NCBI GenBank assembly: GCA_035235625.1
Contig: CP141149.1
Coordinates: 4,526,893 to 4,590,892, forward strand
Source of the DNA: Saururus chinensis
Taxonomy: Eukaryota; Streptophyta; Magnoliopsida; Piperales; Saururaceae
Length of the DNA stretch: 64,000 bases
Reading direction: 5' to 3'
This document shows positions 23,646 to 35,639 of the stretch, in pieces. Numbering within the stretch: the first letter of the stretch is position 1; every line of letters starts with the position of its first letter. Below the pieces are notes generated by a model, which worked only from the letters and a program-made list of their open reading frames with translations, did not search any database and was not told where the DNA came from. Made by a program: the position numbers and the translations under genes.

Positions 23646-24800
23646 GGGGGAGAGAGAGAGGATAGAGAGTGTCAAGAGAGATAGGGTAGAGAGAGTCAAG
23701 AGAGAGAGTGAGGAGAGAGAGAGGAGTGGATGAGAGAGAGAAACGGTAGAGAGAGTCAAGAAAGATAGGGTAGAGAGAGTGAGGAGAGAGAGAGAGGAGA
23801 GGATGAGAGATAGATGGTAGATAGATAGAAGAGAGGGTAGAGAGAGTGTGAAGAGAGATAGAGTAGAGAGAGTGAAGAGAGAGAGAGGAGAGAGAAAGAG
23901 AGGGTAGAGAGAGTGTGTGTGTAGAGAGAGGGTAGATAGAGTGAAGAGAGGGTGGAGAGAGACAAGAGAGAGTGAAGAGAGAGAGGAGATGATGAGAGAG
24001 AGGAGAGAAAAAGAGCGAGATGAAAGAGAGAGTGCATAGAGAGAGAGGGTAGAGAGAGCAAGAGAGAGAGAGGAAAGAGGAAAGAGAGGGGTGAAGAGAG
24101 GAGAGAAGAAAATATTTTTAAAATAATATTATGCTATTAGTTTTTTTAAAAAGAATTTGAGCTATTAGCGATGCTCGAAAGGAGGCGCCGCTAATAGTAT
24201 AAGTAATTGCAACACTAATTCTTAAGCATCGCAAATACATATGCTATTAGCGACGCTTGGAAGCGAGTGTCGGTAATAGTGTATGTAATTACGTCACTAA
24301 TAGTGTATGTGATTGTGACATTCTCCAGTCTCTTTAGCATCAAAAATAAGCATGCAATTAGCAATGCTCCTTACGAGTTCTCTTTAGCATCGGAAATAAG
24401 TATGCGATTAGTAATGCTCCTTACGAGTGTCGCTAACAGCCTTAGCTTTCTTTAAATAAAACTAAGGCTATTAGTAAAGCTCGTAAGTGAGCGTCACTAA
24501 TAGTATAAGTAATTGTGACACTAATACTTAAGTGTCGCAAATACTATTAACGACGCTCGCTTATGAGCATCGCTAATAGCCTTATTTTTTCCAAAAAAGT
24601 TTTCCTTTGCACACCTCTCTCTCCTCCCCTCTCTACCCTCTCCTCCCTCTCTCTCTACTGTCTTTCTATCTCTACCATCTCTCCTCTCTCTATCTCCTCC
24701 CTCTCTATCGTCCCTCTCTCTCTATCTATCTCTCTACCCTCTCTCCTCTCTCTCTGCCCCCTTCACCTTCCTGTTCCCCCCTCCTTCCCCTCCTCTGTTT
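23646..24800. repeat. (GA)n tract, GCGACGCT dyads and (CT)n tract of CACTA element 2
   Basis: Purine tract at 23,646-24,110, dyads such as TAGCGACGCTCG / CGAGCATCGCTAATAGC at 24,160-24,580, and a pyrimidine tract at 24,610-24,790. This matches the organisation left of the LTR insertion, so it is the continuation of the CACTA element. Frames here encode only Ser/Leu repeats and are not genes. Confidence 0.75.
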
Positions 24801-27800
24801 CTTGCTTACACACTGATTTGGCATTTGGAAACCTCTTTTACGGAGATTGTCTATGGTCATGGTCAACCAAGCAATAAAAGAATACTGATTAACTATATGC
24901 TTGTACCAAATTAAATCATAGAAATCGACCTTAGAACCATGGGATCTAATAAAATCCTCTCAACACTACCCTTGGAAAAAACTGGCTTATGAAAATTAAG
25001 TACCTCCCACTTTTCTTTAGTATGTTATGAAAAAGCCAATTGTAATTGCCAATCACCAGCCTGGAATGAATGAACAAATCTATCCTCCATGCTACCACCC
25101 AACTTGATAATAGGCCTTCTTCCAAATCTATAAAAAAGGGGAGTAGAATCCAATCAAGGATCCATCTAAGTGAACACGTGCTCACCACCTTCAATCGTTA
25201 AACAACATCCTTTTATCACGGTCTTACACAGAGCTAATATAGATTTCCATGCAAAAAGAACAAGAGCTTGGACTAGAAATCCAGAGACACTAATTATTTA
25301 AATAGACTACATGTATCCAAGCACCACAACAACTCCTTATTAGTAGAAATTCTCCAAAGTAATTTCAGTGAACCAACCCTATCAATGTCACTAATGTTAC
25401 ACACTCCTAATCACCCCCTACTTCAGTGGCCTGCAAACCCTCCACCAAGCAATATTATGCAAACAATAAATAGAGGAATTATTTTTTTTATAGAAAAGAG
25501 GAAAAAAGACTGTTAATCCTACAAATAACCTTATTAGGCAATTTAAAATGAAAAGTCCAATTAAGTTGCAATCAATTAAGTACAAACTTTATGAGTTAAG
25601 TCTTCCCGGATAAGATAAGATACTAGCCTTCCAACATAGAGATGGCTTCCAATAATGGTTTACACATTGAAAAATTTAGCTTCTTAGAGGAATGAGGGAT
25701 GCCCAAGTATCTTAATGTAAGGGAACCAATCTAGAAATGGAATATACCGGCTATTTCTTACTTGTTCAAGGTGCTAGCTGAGGAAAATATAAAGCTCTTG
25801 GAGAGACTTAACTCCAAACCGAAGCAATAAAGACATCCAATACCTCCTTAATATGCCAAGCGGGGTAAATAGTCTTTGGAAAAAAATGAGGGCATCATCT
25901 ACAAAAAGGAGATGAGAAATAGTGGGAGTAGTAGGAAACGTCGGTGGCATAATAAGACCTTTCTCAGACTTGGCATAGAACATGGCAAAAAGCGCCTCCA
26001 TGCATAGGATTAAAAGCGATGGGGAGACATCATGCAACCTTGCCTCAAACCACAACCACTCTTATAGAAACCATAATGTGTACCATTGATCAAGACACTA
26101 CAACTTGGGGTGCACATGCACTTAGAGATCTAAGAAACTCAAACATGACTAAATCCCAAAACATAAGCACATAAAGCATAAAATACCATCTAACTTTGAT
26201 GCAAAATCTCTTTGGAGTATTTTTAAGATGGAAATTCCTTACCAATTCATGAGCAACTAAAATATTCTCCCCAATTAATCTCCCCTTGGCGAATGCAGAT
26301 TAATTCTGATTAATAAAAAGAGGCAGAACCAAAGAAAGCATGTTAGCTAATGACTTGGAAATTATTTTATAGACAAAACTACAAAGAGAAATAGGCTAGA
26401 AGGCCTCAAAACACACAACATTAGGCTTTTTAGGAACCAAAGTAAGGAATGTATAATTTATTGGCTTCAATAGCTGACCCTATTAAAAGAATTCTTTAAC
26501 TGCCTCAATAAGAGTAGGGACAACGAAATCCCAAATGCCAAAAAAAACTCCATATGGAAACCATCAGGGCATGGCACCCTAAACTCCATATTAGGACAAG
26601 ACATGACAACTTCCCTAATCTCCTCATCATCAATGGCTCTAGTCAAACAAGAGACTTTATTCGGCACAAGTTTGTTGAGGAAAGGAATTTCCCACGGGTG
26701 TTGATCTATAGATGGAGAAAATATTTTCTTGAACCTCTCTTCTCCTGGGCATTATCATCTGGATTATTCAAAGAGTTACCCTGTGCATCAATAATCTCAT
26801 GAATTAAGTTCCTCACACAATGAGAAGCCACCATAGCATGGAAGAACCTAGTACACCAGTCACCCTCCATTAATTATTTTACACGGGACTTCAGCAAATA
26901 GAAACTTTCTTCAATATCTTCCTCATGTTGGGCATTAAGGTGTACCACTTTTTTGCTTCTTGAAGGATAATAAGAGGATCATTTTGGAATTGGACATGCA
27001 AATCAAAGAGTTCACCCTTAACTTTCTTGACACGGCTACCAACCATGCAGAAATGCTCAACATTTCACGTTTTAATAGCCTCCTTGACAGCTTTTAATTT
27101 CAAGAAGAGAATAAACAAAGAGTGCCGCTTCACATGAATATTTCAAGCGTTTTCAACAATTAATTGTAAAGATTCTTCCTTTAGCCACATGTTAAATAAC
27201 CTAGAAGGCTTAGGTCCCTAAGGACTAGAAGGCTTGAGGTTGAAAATAATATAGGAGTGATCTGCTATACCTAGCGGTGTGCAGTGAAAGGATAGCATTT
27301 GGAAACTTAAGAAGCCAAAAAACATTTGCAAAAGCCCGATCTATCCAACTCAAAATTAAGTCCACCCCACCGTATTTATTACTCAAAGTGTAAGCTTGAT
27401 TGCAAGGAATTTTCTGTAGCTCAGCCTAGAAAATACAACTATTAAATTGATTCAACTGCCAAGGGGGGTAGGGGTACGTCTAAACTTCTCTGAATTAGCT
27501 ATTATTGCATTGAAATCCACCATAAGGTACCTAGGAGATTGAATCCCTTATTGAAGTTAAATAATATCCTGCCAAAGTAGATTGTTATATTGCACAAAAT
27601 GATGCATATATAAGAGTAAAGAAGAAAGAGAAGTCATCAATAATAGAGTTCACTTGACAATGGATCATTTTAGTCACTTCATGAAGCATAATAACTTTGA
27701 AATTTTTATGATTCCACATTAAAAGTAAACGGCTGATAATTGTGCAAATAATCCCATCAACGAGCCATCCTATGTTTAACTCTTTGAAAAGTCTTATATT

Positions 27801-27930
27801 TCAATTTAGTTTCACATAGTCCCAACTTATCTAATTTATGATTTTTTATCTAAGTCCAGCATAGTGGACCTTTTATTTCCTCGGCCTAAGCCGTGGGTAT
27901 TCTAGGAGCTAATCATGAGGCCTCATAGAG
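24800..27930 (-). pseudogene. LINE (L1-type) ORF2: endonuclease, reverse transcriptase, zf-RVT; decayed
   Basis: Reading leftwards on the minus strand, the endonuclease domain starts near 27,920 (NTHGLGRGNKRS) and shows VDFNAI near 27,510. It ends with IADHSYIIFN near 27,260, where the usual motif is SDH. A linker contains FFHAMVASH. The RT domain has a PDGFHMEFF-type motif near 26,550, LILCMEALFAMFYAK near 25,990 and the catalytic box FVDD near 25,900 (usually F/YADD). A zf-RVT-like region lies at 25,190-24,820 (IWYKHIVNQYSFIAWL). Several stops and shifts break it. The C-terminal end and poly(A) tail are missing where CACTA sequence begins. ORF1 of the same element is at 34,861-35,561. Confidence 0.8.
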
Positions 27931-29929
27931 TCATAGATCCCCATTATGGTCCACGTGAGGCACTCCCAAGTTGGGCCTCGTTTCCTTATTTCATTCCTGA
28001 TATGGCTTGTTTTGAGGAATCTCTTGAAGGAGAGATTTCCCTAGAAGAACTTCTTCAGATAGAATGTGCTTGAATAGAAACTGGTCTAATAATAGAATGT
28101 TGACTAGAGTCACCCATACCCGCAACCCCATTAGGATATGGTCCATAATTAGAGGTGTTAACGAGCTAGCTGAGCCAAGTATTAGGTTTTTATGACTTGA
28201 ACTTGAATTGTTGAAGCTCGGCTCGAGTTTAACTCGAAGCTCAAATGAACTCGAAACTTTCAACTCAAGCTCAGCTCGAATTAAAAATTCAAAGCTTGGT
28301 TCGAGCTTTAGCTTAAACTTAAATAAGTGAATCATAAGCCTAAGTTCAAATTGGGCTCGAACTAAAAGAATAAAAATAATCTATATATAAATCTAAAGTA
28401 TATAAAGTATGATACATACTAATATACTTTTAGTATAAAATATTAATAAATATACTTCAACAAGTATTATGGCTACACCTTGAACATCTAATTATAATCA
28501 CTATGAAAGAAAAAAACAATGACAAATAAGTTTTAGTTACATATGCTCAAAAAATGCAACATTACTATTTTCCTTTCTTTATGTACATATAATCACTAAA
28601 AAAGATGCAAAAACTAAAAACTCATTTTGGCAACATTGCTATCTACTTCTTTGTGTCTTCTTTTCTTTATAAGCTTATTCTTTAGCCTTAGTGTGTCTAT
28701 AAAAAGTTCTAAAGTACATATAAAAAGATATACATTTTGTAAGATGAGGACAATCCCAGTGTCACTGTAACGCCCAAGATTTTTTATCCATTTTTCTTAA
28801 AACTCATAGAATTTTTTTTTTATACAATAAATTGGAGTCAAAATAACGAAATTAAAACATGTATAAACAGTTTATAATTTAAAACATCATACGGTTAAAC
28901 ATTGTACCGCCAAATCAAATATCCTAAGGCGCTACTCGAAAATACACGTATGACTAAATTACCATGATCATGGATTTTTAAATACAAATAACTCTCATGC
29001 GTCCCCGAGTACAAGTCCCATAAACAGTCTACTATCTGATCCAAATTAAAAGTCCAAAATATATAAATACTTAAATCTCACCAAATACATCAGATTATGG
29101 CACCAACTATACTCTCATCCAGTAAAAAATACTTGAGTCGAGAGGGAAACAATCCACCGCAGAAATGAGTGTCCAACTCCAAGAGCTCTTCAACACAACC
29201 TGCAAAAGCCTCCTGAACAATAGGGCTAAAAGAAGTAGGGTGAGTATCTTCATACTCAGTAGGAAAATACCCAATAGAGGAAATCCCAAATGGTGAACTT
29301 AATAAGTTCATAAATCATGCGTCATGCAACTCAACATGAGGCAAATAATGTATAACAAAATTATGAACATAAGCACATAAGCATGCATAACACACCACCA
29401 TATCAACTAACACAAACACCCTTAATCAGGGTCTTACAAACTTACTCGTACAATTGTATGCTAACTCATACAACTTGTACATACTTGTACGACCTAACTC
29501 GTATAATCTTACACTTACTCGTACGACCTTACTCGTACAGTCTTACCCTTACTGTCGAACTCATATTCAAACTCTTACAGTCGTGCTCAAACTCACACTA
29601 TTACAGTCGTACTCATCATCAATCTTACAGTCATGCACATACTCATCATCATACGCTTACTCAGAAATGTACAAACTCAGTCATATAGCCGTATACATAC
29701 TATCGACCACTGAAGTTTATTACAACTAATAAGCTCCAGCGTCGAAAAGGAAAAAAATGTCACTGGGGCATCACCTTAACCTCTGGGGAGTGACTAGACG
29801 CCATAGACTTTTTCAAAGGTAAGGTACACCTATGCTCATGGGGCACAGGATCAAACAGATAAGAGTAGATCCATGATACTACTTACCTGAGCGCGCAAAC
29901 ATACACCCACACAAGGGGTCATACAATTG

Positions 29930-30400
29930 CCCACACATAAGTGGTCTTCTAGTGCCATAGAATTGCCCACTATAATGAGTCTTATAGTGCCAGAGAATTG
30001 CCCACCATAATGGGTCTTATAGTGCCATAAAATTGCCCACCATAATGGGTCTTATAGTGCCATTGCCACTCTTGGGCAAAAAACATACAGTGCCACTTGG
30101 GCAAAAACGTACAATGTCACTCTTGGGCGGAAACATACAACGCTCTCAACAAAGCATCAAACATCTGGGCTTGTACAGCACACAGACCGAATCAAAAACA
30201 TACTTCACTCTCAACAGAGCATCAAACATCTGGGCTTCATACAGCACACAGACAAAGTCAGAAATGTACATCACTCTCAACAAAGCATCAAACGTCTGGG
30301 CTTATACAGCATGTAGACCAAATTAGAAACAACGTCGCTCTCAGTAGAGCATTAGACGTCTGGTGCTCTATACAGCACACAGACAATAATCTCGCAGGAT
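29930..30400. repeat. Tandem repeats in LTR B copy 1
   Basis: A ~35-bp unit (TTGCCCACCATAATGGGTCT, then TATAGTGCCA) repeats at 29,930-30,070. A ~60-bp unit (CTCTCAACAAAGCATCAAAC, then TCTGGGCTT...ACAGCACACAGAC) repeats about four times at 30,140-30,390. Both arrays have counterparts in copy 2 near 59,640-60,050. The overlapping open frames there are created by the repeats. Confidence 0.85.
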
Positions 30401-31429
30401 AACCACCATGGCAAGACATGAGAAATGCTTGGCCGACTCATTAGCGGCCAGCTCAAACACGGAACTTAATCCGTCAATCCCTCAGGTCTCAAACTCACAA
30501 CGCTATCATTAGCTGTGCTTATAATTCAAGTTTGAATTAAGTACATTATGTAGTACAATTATGCCAAACTAACTCACAGTCCTCGACTGATCAAACCGAA
30601 GCTTATCCCAATCGAAACCCTAGTTCATCGGGGCAGCAGACTTCACTTACCCGTCCAAGTCACACATAACTCACTGTACACAGATCCTTACATACGCATA
30701 CATCCTCTGACATCCACCTTATGATTAGACATCTTACTTACATCGTCAAACTGAGCTCCTCACGGCAGATCCCCGTTATCATCCTCTTACTTAATTCCTC
30801 ACTTATTATACTTACTTTTCACTTCAAAATTTGTACATTATGCTTGTACAATTATGCACGCTCTTACTGTCTAATAAACCCTCATAAGGCTCCAAGCCTA
30901 AGTCTTCTTACTTACCGAACTCCTGACGTATACTCCAAACCAAACTAGCCCATCTCAAATCCTCGCTCCTCAAACTTACCTTCTCTGTCTTCCATCATGT
31001 GCTTACACGTCCAAATCCACATCCAACTTCGTACCAAACCCTTACCACTTCTTACCATCCATCGCACATACCTCTGCCCACACACATAGTCCACATACAT
31101 AACTTACTCAAAATCGCTAGTCATCACTAGCACATACATCATACACATATGTATCACACTAACATATTCGCTAGCCATCACTAACGCATACATCATACAC
31201 ATATATAAACATGCTTATAACTCACATACATACATACATGTATCTCAATGTGGCATAATTCACTATCTTACATCATGCATACATGTCATGATTTAATATC
31301 CAAAGCATGAAATCATACAAGCCTAGCATGCGGCTACTCATTCAAAGCATGTTGTCATAAAATTACGAGTTCAAAGCTCCTCTACCTCGTAATCATGACC
31401 TTTGATGGCGAGCACACGACGGTGGCAAC

Positions 31430-33520
31430 GTTGGTGGCGGAGTCGGCGGTCAACACCATTGCCTAACTAAGAGAGCTGTTGTCCCAAGGTTTAGGAAGTG
31501 CTGGAACTACACACGGCCAAATGGGATGTCAAAATCAACGCAGCAAAATTTGCGATCCACGGCAGCACACTAGGGGCGGCCAGGACAAAGATCATGCCAA
31601 AGAGTGGCAGGTGCGACCGAAGGTCTAAGCGTACACACTAAAATTTGATCGGCGGTTGAAAAATACACAACCGATCACAAGACGTCAAAATCGGCCGTGG
31701 ACAGCACCCAACGGCGTCGATTTCACGTTCACAAGGACCCACATAAGGGCGGAGGGCGACACTAAAGAACGGAGGAGAGGTGGTGGAGGACTCCAATGTC
31801 AACTCTAGATGATGGCAAAGCCATCTAACAGTTGGGCGGTGTCAAAGCGGCACCAATACCCTAACCCACACACGTGGCTACTTGCACATGCTGCCAAAGG
31901 GAGGGGAGAGAGGGCTAGACGGCATCGGCCCAAAGCTCATAAGGGCGGTAGGGCCATACCCAAGGGTGGTGACCGACAAAGATGGCCTTTTTCATTGTCG
32001 TGTTGAGGTAGGTCGACTAGAGGCCATATGGTGTCCGATAGAGGTAGGACGGTAAGAGGGCAAAACATGGCGCTCTCTATAGCACGGTCAAACACACATC
32101 ATCGGTAGAGGGGGAACCTACCTCATGCCGAAGAAGAGGGGCGGTGCTGCACTAGGGCAGCCAGTCATCTCTAGGCTGAGACCCACCAAACTACAAGCGT
32201 CTAGAGGAGACGCTATAGTGGCCCAAAACGGGTGAAAAACCCTGGGGCACAAAGGAGCAGGGGTTACTGGTGGCTCTGGCCGACTCCATCGTGGCCCTAG
32301 CGGCTAGGAGGAGCTATCTCCAGCCAGAGGTGATGGCCAAAGTCAATAGCGACAGGCCGGACAAACAGCACAGTGAGGGACAGAGACCCTATTTTTCCCA
32401 GTGAGAGCACCCAAGTACGGGATGTAGATCTGGTTCCGACAAAGTGGAGGGAACGAACGCTCAACAGGGCCTGGAGGGGTGGCCCACTAGCATCACTCGG
32501 CCGAGGCAGAGCCAGACAAAGGTCCACATAGCCATGTTCGATGTCCGGCTGGCAATGGCAGTCGCAACGTCCAAAACGGACGTAACCCAAAAATAGGGGC
32601 TAGGGAGGGCGGAAGCAGAATAGTGCTAAGGTCGGCGAACCTAAGCTAGGACGGCGTCGGGGAGGCAGCCTGGCCGTCACCTGGCCATCATCAGGCCAAG
32701 GTCAGCCAGCGGCCTGCCCGCGGCGCTCCTCAGGCTCAGCCAGAACGCAAGGGGGCTTTGGGTGGTTCTGGCAAAAATCAGGGCCGGAATACAGCGGCGA
32801 AACAGGGCAGCGAGGGGAAAATGGGTGAGATGGCAGAGTAGAGGCCACTGGGGCCGGAAAAGGTGCCCATCACCGTCGCTGGACCAAGGTGGAGCTAGAC
32901 AGAGGTCCGGTCGACGGTGGCTCGCCACCGGCGGCAACTGTTGAACAAAAACAATGTGTGCGGTGAAAACAGGGTAGAGGGGGATCTGTGGACGGGGCGG
33001 CGGAACGGAGGCCCACCGGGCTGGGAGGGGTGGCCTCCCGCCTTCGCCGGCTCAGGGCGGAGCCGTGGCCAGCCGATCGGGCCTTGGTGGCCCACGGCGG
33101 TGGCGGCGGTACACAAGACAGTGAGAGAGGGAGAGAGAACTCACCAGAGGAAAAAGAACTCAAGGGCCGGCGGGACTGGCCAGTGCGGCGGCCTTGCCGT
33201 AGCCAGCCTAAGGCTAGCCGGATGGAGGCCGGGCGGAGCCACCGGCCACCGCCAGCGCCGTCCAAGTCATGAGACAGAGGGAGAGGCAGGATCGGGGAAA
33301 ACAGGGGAGAGGCGGGGCGGAGCGGCGGAGCGGTCGTGAGGCCTGGACGGTGGCCCCCCTGCCGTCGCACTGCCAGGGCAGAGCCGGAGCAGCAGCCCTG
33401 TGGCCCACCGGCGGCTGGGAGAGAGAGACGCCAGAGAAGGGGGGGAAGTACTGTTCCTCCTCTAGAACCATCTGGATCGGGCTCGGCCGAGCCCGAGCCC
33501 GAGCCCGATTTCCTCTTCTT
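31430..33520. other. GC-rich block of LTR B copy 1
   Basis: High GC with open frames on both strands (Arg/Gly/Pro-rich). The same block recurs inverted at 56,750-58,460. Diverged repeats of a GCCGGCGACGGTGG-like segment explain the many parallel frames, and none shows a known domain. It is treated as noncoding LTR sequence. Confidence 0.6.
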
Positions 33521-33872
33521 CTTTTTTTCTTTTTTTTCCAATTGTATCTCCATCATGCGTTAACTCATTGTTTACGCATTATAAGTCCAACAATCGCGCC
33601 GAAAAGTGCTCCCAATACTCACGCCAAAAGTGCGCCCAACACTCACGCCAAAAGTGCGCAGCGAGGCCCATGGCCCACAACTAAGCCCTACAAGTAAAAA
33701 TATAGCAAAAAAATACATAAATATAAATACGCTGAAATGTCACATTTTTCTGCCGAAAATAACCAAAAAAATTACAGAAAAATCACAGAAAATCGTAGAA
33801 AAATCAGGGACCTTACAGTCATGTTTCAACTTTTATAATTATTTTTAAGTATTTTAGTGTGATATTATATTT

Positions 33873-33977
33873 ACCCTCCATCATATACTTATAGCTCTAT
33901 TTGGTTTTTAAATTGAACTAATTTTAATTCATCTTCAAGAATCAAATAGAGCTATTAATTTAGGACAGAAGGAGAAT
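33873..33977. mobile_element. Stowaway-like MITE in hAT copy 2
   Basis: A ~105-bp foldback: the left arm CCCTCCATCATA...TAGCTCTATTTGG pairs with the inverted right arm TTCTCCTTCTGTCC...TAGCTCTATTTG. It lies immediately right of the LTR insertion and has no counterpart in hAT copy 1. Confidence 0.55.
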
Positions 33978-34324
33978 ATTACTATTTGTCTTTAATTTTT
34001 TTTTATAAAATATATATCATGTATAAAAATTATATATCCATTAAAATTTAACAAGGATATATAGCATGAAAAAAATTTATATAAATTTAGGCTCACATAT
34101 GTCAACATGAGCCAAAACATCATAGGCCATCAAATCGAGATCCAGGGCGCAAGAAGACAAACTAATCTGCCTCATTAGTTATGTGTATTGTTAGATTGTA
34201 ATATGAGGATGCATTACATTGATGCTCACGCAGTCGTGAGTGAGCCTTGACTCATATAAACAGGTCTCATATATTATATATGATACATAATATTGATATA
34301 TATGTGATTATACGTCGTTTATAT

Positions 34325-34411
34325 ATTCTATTCGTCGTAGATTAATAGCTCAATTAGATTTTGTAAAATGAACTAATCAAATAGAGTTATTAATCTAGAA
34401 TAGAGGGAGTA
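34325..34411. mobile_element. Stowaway-like MITE in hAT copy 2 (shared with copy 1)
   Basis: The foldback ATTCTATTCGTCGTAGATTA ... TAATCTAGAATAGAGGGAG matches the element at 1,497-1,582 in inverse orientation, as the two hAT copies are inverse to each other. It therefore predates the spread of this hAT family. Confidence 0.6.
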
Positions 34412-34860
34412 TGTTATAAATATATATTTAAATTAATAATTATATTTATATAAAATATGTATATACATATATTATTTAATATATATGTATATGTATTATT
34501 TAAATATATTTTAAAATTATATTTGAATTTGAGTTCGAGCTGAGTAGCATTGAGTTTGAGTTTTATTTGAACTGAGCTACATCGAGCAGGGGTATGCTCG
34601 AACTTCAAACTCTAATCAAATTCAAGTCAAGCCTGATTCGAGTCATACTTAATTCAAGCCGAGCCGAGCCGAGCCGAGTTGAGCCTACTCAACAAGCCAG
34701 CTTAGCTCATTAACATCCCTATCCATAATGAATGATGGTCAATTGGTCCACCTTATCTAGCCTGCGACATCGCATCCACCTATGTCATCTTCTCCCCAAG
34801 GTTAGAAGGTAATTTCATGGTGTCCTGGCTCCCAGTTTTTCCTGGATTTTCCACCTTTCT

Positions 34861-35561
34861 CTATTCCGTCCTGGCTGGACAATCAGCTATTGAATGATCA
34901 AAAGAGAGGCATTTGGAACATGGTTGAGGCTTCCATTCATTCTCCACCTTCTGAGAAAATGAAGACTCATCATCACATTCAAAAGTGTTTTCACTCGGAA
35001 AAGAGAAATCAATAACGATCTCAATACAGATCCTTGCATAGGTGAGACGGGTTAAATTAACAATAGAATAATCATATCGTAGAGGGGTCCCCAATGTGCT
35101 AGCAAACATGCCCATGCTTTCAATGGATAAATACTAGATCGGCAATTGAGGAAATCAAACCCACAAAAGAATAGTTTTAATAACCTGTCTAAAGGGCTTC
35201 ATACCGGATGTCATTGCCTGAGAGTAAGAGGTCGACCCCCCACCAACCACATAGAAGTTCAAATTTTTGTCACAATCTTGCTTGGAAAAACTTTTGAATA
35301 GAAAGAAACCATATGCCAATGATTGCATTTAAATGTACAAGCCACATTACAAACTTTTGTCTGAGTATTCTTCAGCCAAACAAAATATGGTCTCTTACCC
35401 AACATACCCGACAAGCGTATGCTGCCACCATTGGGCTTCACGATCGTGGGGATTTCCCCTGAAGGGTTTTGAATAAGTTCATGGAAATGAGGAATAGCTG
35501 ATGAGGAAGAAGCATTTGTGAATAGGCCATGCCAATCTAATCCAAAGGAAGAGTCCGCCAT
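34861..35561 (-). pseudogene. LINE ORF1 (DUF4283-like plus zinc knuckle), decayed
   Basis: It starts at ATG (minus strand, 35,559-35,561), beginning MADSSFGLDWHGLF, and runs into a DUF4283-type nucleic-acid-binding region. The second piece reads LGTPLRYDYSIVNLTRLTYA and contains a CCHC zinc knuckle CSKCLSFDHSIADC (CX2CX4HX4C), typical of plant L1 ORF1 proteins. The frame is lost between the two pieces, near 35,100-35,280. It lies directly 5' of the hAT insertion that separates it from ORF2. The 5' leader of the LINE probably reaches about 35,640, where pyrimidine-rich DNA occurs. Confidence 0.75.
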
Positions 35562-35639
35562 TCACCAAACTATTCTCTATTTCTACAAACTTGAGGTCTT
35601 ACTCCACCTCTCTCTTTCTCTCTCCTAATTTTAACAAGG

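Larger units (their letters stand above)
16509..24800. mobile_element. Second CACTA element, left terminus present, right end unresolved; interrupted by LTR sequence
   Basis: It starts with CACTACAACAAAATATAC at 16,509. The subterminal zone 16,525-17,030 is packed with the motif TTAGCGACGCTT and its inverse AAGCGTCGCTAATA. (GA)n tracts follow at 17,080-17,250 and 17,510-17,783. After a long LTR insertion the (GA)n tract resumes at 23,646-24,110, with further GCGACGCT dyads at 24,160-24,580 and a (CT)n tract at 24,610-24,790. No GTAGTG terminus is found on the right; the sequence passes directly into LINE ORF2. No transposase frame is visible, so the copy is non-autonomous or decayed. It belongs to the same broad type as 1-4,759. 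Confidence 0.7.
28766..33817 (-). mobile_element. Solo LTR, family B, copy 1 (5,052 bp), inside hAT copy 2
   Basis: Plus-strand ends are TGTAACGCCCAAGATT and ATCAGGGACCTTACA. Flanks are GTCAC (28,761-28,765) and GTCAT (33,818-33,822), a 4-of-5 duplication. It aligns in reverse along its whole length with 56,502-61,364. It holds tandem repeats at 29,900-30,400 and a GC-rich block at 31,430-33,520, and shows no gag-pol domain. By analogy with related LTRs, the strand beginning TGTAAGG is taken as sense, which makes this copy minus. Ty3/gypsy origin is inferred from the ends. Confidence 0.82.
28150..34721. mobile_element. Non-autonomous hAT-like element, copy 2, split by a solo LTR; inserted in the LINE
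   Basis: Ends are TAGAGGTGTTAACGAGC and, inverted, TAGGGATGTTAATGAGC. A perfect 8-bp duplication TCCATAAT lies at 28,142-28,149 and 34,722-34,729. Subterminal GAGCTCGAA-type motifs are dense at both ends, as in copy 1 at 1,197-2,285, but the orientation is opposite. Without the 5.05-kb LTR it is about 1.5 kb. It separates LINE ORF1 from ORF2, so it is younger than the LINE. There is no transposase, so it would need an autonomous partner. Confidence 0.88.

Noticed and set aside
28766-33817. LTR B copy 1 as a complete non-autonomous element with internal LTRs
   Set aside because: No internal terminal duplication, primer-binding site or polypurine tract was seen. It aligns end to end with copy 2 as a single unit.
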